Shown in pieces: positions 61,159 to 64,000 of a stretch of 64,000 nucleotides of DNA (position 1 is its first letter; every line of letters begins with the position of its first letter). The stretch is from Ruegeria sp. THAF57. GTDB taxonomy: Bacteria; Pseudomonadota; Alphaproteobacteria; Rhodobacterales; Rhodobacteraceae. The stretch spans positions 186,001-250,000 of the forward strand of contig NZ_CAIWNQ010000002.1 in the NCBI RefSeq assembly GCF_903914075.1. Reading direction: 5' to 3'. The position numbers and the translations under genes are program-made. The notes under the pieces are model-generated. The model made no database searches. It saw only the letters and a list, made by a program, of their open reading frames with translations, and was not told the origin of the DNA.

Positions 61159-62247
61159 ATGCTGAATGGTATCCGGATCATCGAAGTCGAGGGCTTGGGC
61201 CCCGGCCCGTTCGCGGCCATGATGCTGGCCGACCTGGGCGCAGATGTCATAACCATCCATCGCAAGGGCCAGCCCAGCACCCCCGGAATGCCCGAGAGTT
61301 CCGTGCTGGATCGCGGCAAACGGTCCATAGACCTGAACCTCAAGGATGACACCGATCTTGAGATCGCCTTGAGCCTGATTTCGTCAGCCGACGCGCTGAT
61401 CGAAGGCTTCCGCCCCGGAGTGATGGAAAAGCTCGGCCTCGGCCCCGAAACCTGCCACTCCCTTAACCCCAAACTGGTCTATGGCCGCATGACTGGCTGG
61501 GGACAGGACAGCCCACTATCGGACAGGGCAGGCCACGACTTGAACTATATCGCAATGTCAGGCGCGCTCTGGTACGCCTCGGCGGCAGAGCAACCCCCGC
61601 AGACGCCGGCAACATTGGTGGGCGACATCGGGGGCGGCGCGATGTACCTTGTCGCAGGCGTTCTGGCGGGCCTTATCAACGCACAGCGCACAGGTCAGGG
61701 CACCGTTGTCGACGCCGCTATCTATGACGGCTCGGCGCATATGATGAACCTGCTCATGAGCATGCGCCAAACCGGCAATCTGTCGGAAACACGCGGCCAT
61801 AGCCTGCTGGACGGCCCTCATTGGAGCCGCACCTATAGTTGCGCCGACGGCGGGTTCATCACGGTGCAATGCCTCGAGCCAAAATTCTACGCTGAGTTCC
61901 TCAACAAACTGGGCCTGTCACAGGATCCTGACTTCAATAATCAATATGACCCAAAACTCTGGCCACTGCTCACGGCGCGCCTGACTGAAATCTTCGCTCA
62001 ACACCCGCGCGATCATTGGACGGCGCTTTTCCATGACACCGACGCCTGCGTTGCACCCGTGCTTAGCCCCGAACAGGCACATTCGCACCCCATGAACAAC
62101 GCGCGCCAGACATGGCAGAACATCGACGGAACTCTCCAGGCCGCCGCCGCGCCGCGCTTTTCAAACCAAGCATGGCAGCCAAAGCCCAGCCCGTCGCGCG
62201 GCGAACACCGCTCGGAAATTCTGGACGAACTCAACCCAAAGCGCTGA
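61159..62247 (+). CDS. Alpha-methylacyl-CoA racemase (CaiB/BaiF family)
   Basis: The 362-residue protein starts with LNGIRIIEVEGLGPGPFAAMM. Its residues align with alpha-methylacyl-CoA racemase: GHDLNYIAMSG holds His126, LVGDIGGG holds Asp156, and ECLEPKF-like QCLEPKFY holds Glu240, positions close to the catalytic residues of the Mycobacterium enzyme. It would epimerise 2-methyl-branched acyl-CoA esters. AAAGGAGGGG precedes the ATG at 61159. It is divergent from the TAXI gene and convergent with hemE. Confidence 0.9.
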   Translation: MLNGIRIIEVEGLGPGPFAAMMLADLGADVITIHRKGQPSTPGMPESSVLDRGKRSIDLNLKDDTDLEIALSLISSADALIEGFRPGVMEKLGLGPETCHSLNPKLVYGRMTGWGQDSPLSDRAGHDLNYIAMSGALWYASAAEQPPQTPATLVGDIGGGAMYLVAGVLAGLINAQRTGQGTVVDAAIYDGSAHMMNLLMSMRQTGNLSETRGHSLLDGPHWSRTYSCADGGFITVQCLEPKFYAEFLNKLGLSQDPDFNNQYDPKLWPLLTARLTEIFAQHPRDHWTALFHDTDACVAPVLSPEQAHSHPMNNARQTWQNIDGTLQAAAAPRFSNQAWQPKPSPSRGEHRSEILDELNPKR

Positions 62248-62261
62248 TCCGCCCCTTCATC

Positions 62262-62321
62262 TGGCTATAAATATCCCGGGGGATGAATTGGCCGCAGGCC
62301 AAGAAGGGGGCCGGCCCCCTT
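62262..62321. repeat. Dispersed-repeat-like palindromes between convergent racemase and hemE genes
   Basis: TTGGCCGCAGGCCAA at 62288-62302 has six-base arms around GCA. AAGGGGGCCGGCCCCCTT at 62304-62321 is an 18-base perfect palindrome. Before them, AATATCCCGGGGGATG completes a run that I recognise from memory as a common Rhodobacteraceae intergenic repeat. It may act as a bidirectional terminator for both convergent genes. Confidence 0.6.
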
Positions 62322-62329
62322 CCACCAGC

Positions 62330-63364
62330 TTAGCGCGATCGCACAGTATCAATCATCAACTGCACGTTCTCTGGGTCTGCATCTGGCGTGATCCCGTGCC
62401 CAAGGTTGAAAATATGCGGCCCCTTGGAAAACGCCTCAACGATCTGGCGCGTTTCATCTACTAAAGCCTGCCCACCCGTCACCATATGGGACGAGGCCAG
62501 ATTGCCCTGCACACAGCAGTCTACCTGAACATGGGTCGCCGCCCAACCCGGCGCAACCGAGTTATCCAGCGCCACACAATCCACTCCGGTCGCCTTGGCA
62601 AACCTGACATAGCCTTCACCGGCCTCACGCGGGAACCCGATCACCGGAATACCGGGATGACGCGCCTTGATGGCTTGGGTGATCACCCGGCAGGGCTCAA
62701 CGGCGTATTTCTGGAACGCGTCCCCCTTCAATGACCCGGCCCAGCTGTCAAAGATCTTGACCACCTCGGCCCCTGCCTCAATCTGGGCCGAGAGGTATTC
62801 GATCGTGGCCAGCGTGATCCGCTCCAGCAACGCCTCGAACAGTACCACATTCCCTTCGCGCAGCGCATGGGCCGGGCCTTGATCCGGCGTGCCGCGCCCG
62901 GCGATCATATAGGTGGCCACCGTCCATGGCGCGCCTGCAAAACCGATCAACGTTGTCTCGGACGGCAATTCACGCGATAGGATTTGCACAGTTTCATAGA
63001 CCGGCGACAAAGTCTCGTGGATCGCATCAACAGGCTTCAATGCGTCAAATTCGGCCTGCTGTGTGATGGTCGACAGGCGCGGCCCTTCGCCGGTCACGAA
63101 CCACAAATCCGCGCCCAGCGCCTGCGGTACCAGCAGGATATCGGCAAACAAGATCGCCGCATCGAACCCATAGCGGCGAATTGGTTGCAACGTTACCTCG
63201 GCCGCCAGTTCGGGGTTATAACACAGCGACAGGAAATCCCCCGCCTGCGCCCGCGTCGCGCGGTATTCAGGCAGGTACCGGCCGGCCTGGCGCATCATCC
63301 AGATCGGCGGAACATCCTGCACCTCACCGGCCAGCGCCCGCAGCAGTTTCTTTGTCTCGGCCAT
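62330..63364 (-). CDS. hemE: Uroporphyrinogen decarboxylase
   Basis: The 344-residue protein has the HemE signatures [17 protein letters not shown] near the start and [16 protein letters not shown] in the middle, plus [12 protein letters not shown] and [16 protein letters not shown]. It decarboxylates uroporphyrinogen III to coproporphyrinogen III. ATG 63364 is preceded by GGGGGC; a TTG at 63376 is the alternative. It is divergent from hemC, a sister gene of the same pathway, with about 106 bases between them. Confidence 0.97.
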   Translation of the reverse strand: MAETKKLLRALAGEVQDVPPIWMMRQAGRYLPEYRATRAQAGDFLSLCYNPELAAEVTLQPIRRYGFDAAILFADILLVPQALGADLWFVTGEGPRLSTITQQAEFDALKPVDAIHETLSPVYETVQILSRELPSETTLIGFAGAPWTVATYMIAGRGTPDQGPAHALREGNVVLFEALLERITLATIEYLSAQIEAGAEVVKIFDSWAGSLKGDAFQKYAVEPCRVITQAIKARHPGIPVIGFPREAGEGYVRFAKATGVDCVALDNSVAPGWAATHVQVDCCVQGNLASSHMVTGGQALVDETRQIVEAFSKGPHIFNLGHGITPDADPENVQLMIDTVRSR

Positions 63365-63470
63365 GTCTGCCCCCAATCATCAGGTTTGCGCCACGGGTCG
63401 GCCCTCAGTGGCAATTTGTCAAGCTCTGCCCCCATTGTCAGGGCAATGTGACGCGACTAAAGCTGTGCGC

Positions 63471-64000
63471 ATGACACTGACCCTGCCCTCCCCCGACTCG
63501 CCACTCAAGATCGGTACCCGAGGATCACCTCTGGCGCTGGCACAAGCCTATGAGACACGGCAGCGACTGGGCGCGGCTTTCGACTTGCCGGATGAAGCGT
63601 TCGAGATCGTGGTCATCAAGACCACGGGTGACAACCGCGCCATGATCGACGCGGACCGGCCGTTGAAAGAGATCGGCAACAAGGGCCTGTTCACCAAGGA
63701 GATCGAAGAAGCGATGCTGCGCGGTGATATCGACATCGCCGTGCATTCCACCAAGGACATGCCGGTGGAACAGCCCGCCGGTCTGGTGCTGGACACCTTC
63801 CTGCCACGCGAGGATGTGCGCGACGCCTTCATCTCGCCCAGCTTCAGTTCAATCCACGACCTGCCGCAGTGTGCAACCGTCGGCACCTCGTCCCTGCGCC
63901 GACGGGCGCAACTGCTCAACCGTCGCCCCGACCTGAACGTGGTCGAGTTTCGCGGTAATGTGCAAACGCGGCTGAAGAAACTGGCCGACGGCGTGGCCGA
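63471..64000 (+). CDS. hemC: Porphobilinogen deaminase (hydroxymethylbilane synthase), 5' part
   Basis: The frame opens at ATG 63471 and runs through 176 codons to the right edge. It has [62 protein letters not shown] and [19 protein letters not shown] with [12 protein letters not shown], all strong HemC signatures. It links four porphobilinogens into hydroxymethylbilane. The cofactor-bearing Cys lies beyond the window. The divergent hemE-hemC arrangement fits tetrapyrrole synthesis. Confidence 0.97.
   Translation, partial: MTLTLPSPDSPLKIGTRGSPLALAQAYETRQRLGAAFDLPDEAFEIVVIKTTGDNRAMIDADRPLKEIGNKGLFTKEIEEAMLRGDIDIAVHSTKDMPVEQPAGLVLDTFLPREDVRDAFISPSFSSIHDLPQCATVGTSSLRRRAQLLNRRPDLNVVEFRGNVQTRLKKLADGVA

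Noticed and set aside
63365..63470. The hemE-hemC gap as a replication origin, since hemE borders oriC in Caulobacter
   Set aside because: The gap is only about 106 bases and shows no DnaA boxes, AT-rich run or repeat array.
1..64000. Genomic island, prophage, CRISPR array or defence system
   Set aside because: No integrase, transposase, phage structural gene, repeat-spacer array or known defence gene was found; all regions read as core-type genes.

Overview
The window looks like ordinary chromosome of an alphaproteobacterium of the Rhodobacteraceae/Roseobacter group. This is inferred from the proteins read directly: a 44-residue aa3-type cytochrome oxidase subunit IV, COQ9, a DUF6173 protein, YtoQ, a plant-type glutamate-cysteine ligase, an orphan TAXI-type solute-binding protein and a pyrB-pyrC-plsY cluster. 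Coding is dense and GC-rich, and neighbouring genes often overlap by ATGA, GTGA or TGATG. I see no tRNA, rRNA, CRISPR array, transposase, integrase or phage gene, and no clear genomic island.

Layout. 1-5 kb: molybdenum-cofactor genes mobA-mobB-moeA (cut by the left edge), an AEC transporter, fdhD, the divergent branched-chain amino-acid exporter azlCD, and a lipoprotein. 5-11 kb: oxidase subunit IV, a PLA2-like secreted protein with a membrane glycerophosphodiesterase, a DUF6173 protein, an MBL-fold hydrolase and a DmdC-like acyl-CoA dehydrogenase. 11-19 kb: Sua5, YqgE, a DsbD-N-like protein, a Nudix hydrolase and an RND efflux pair. 19-22 kb: a coupled run of a family-4 UDG, a phosphoesterase, a LysE exporter and moaB, with a divergent cysteine-rich secreted protein.

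22-27 kb: a seven-gene overlapping operon of pyrB, three small membrane proteins, a dihydroorotase homologue without metal ligands, plsY and a small ORF; then a YHS-domain protein. 27-34 kb: two quinone oxidoreductases, a DUF2189 protein, COQ9, rpsU, ppk2, a CPBP protease and an Lrp-type regulator divergent from ald. 35-45 kb: MscS, a GST, YtoQ, pheS and pheT separated by a secreted esterase, a Hint-domain protein, and gshA in an rsmE-GNAT-orf-gshA run. 47-55 kb: ubiA, an OmpA-like protein, moaE-moaD-pgsA, a DMT transporter, uvrC and an AT-rich intergenic stretch. 55-64 kb: a pteridine-reductase-like SDR, a Ca/Na antiporter, a tiny zinc-ribbon protein and sppA as one coupled unit, an ABC-2 transporter, the TAXI protein, an alpha-methylacyl-CoA racemase, and divergent hemE and hemC (cut by the right edge).

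Molybdenum-cofactor genes recur at three separate places (mobA-mobB-moeA with fdhD, moaB, moaE-moaD), consistent with a lifestyle using molybdoenzymes such as formate dehydrogenase. The most unusual items are the pseudo-dihydroorotase operon, a six-module cysteine-repeat secreted protein, a PLA2-like protein coupled to a glycerophosphodiesterase, an SD-sequestering hairpin before pheS, an inverted repeat embracing a perfect -10 box before ald, and divergent genes whose start codons overlap or nearly touch. No function was confirmed by database search; family names come from recognising motifs and overall sequence.
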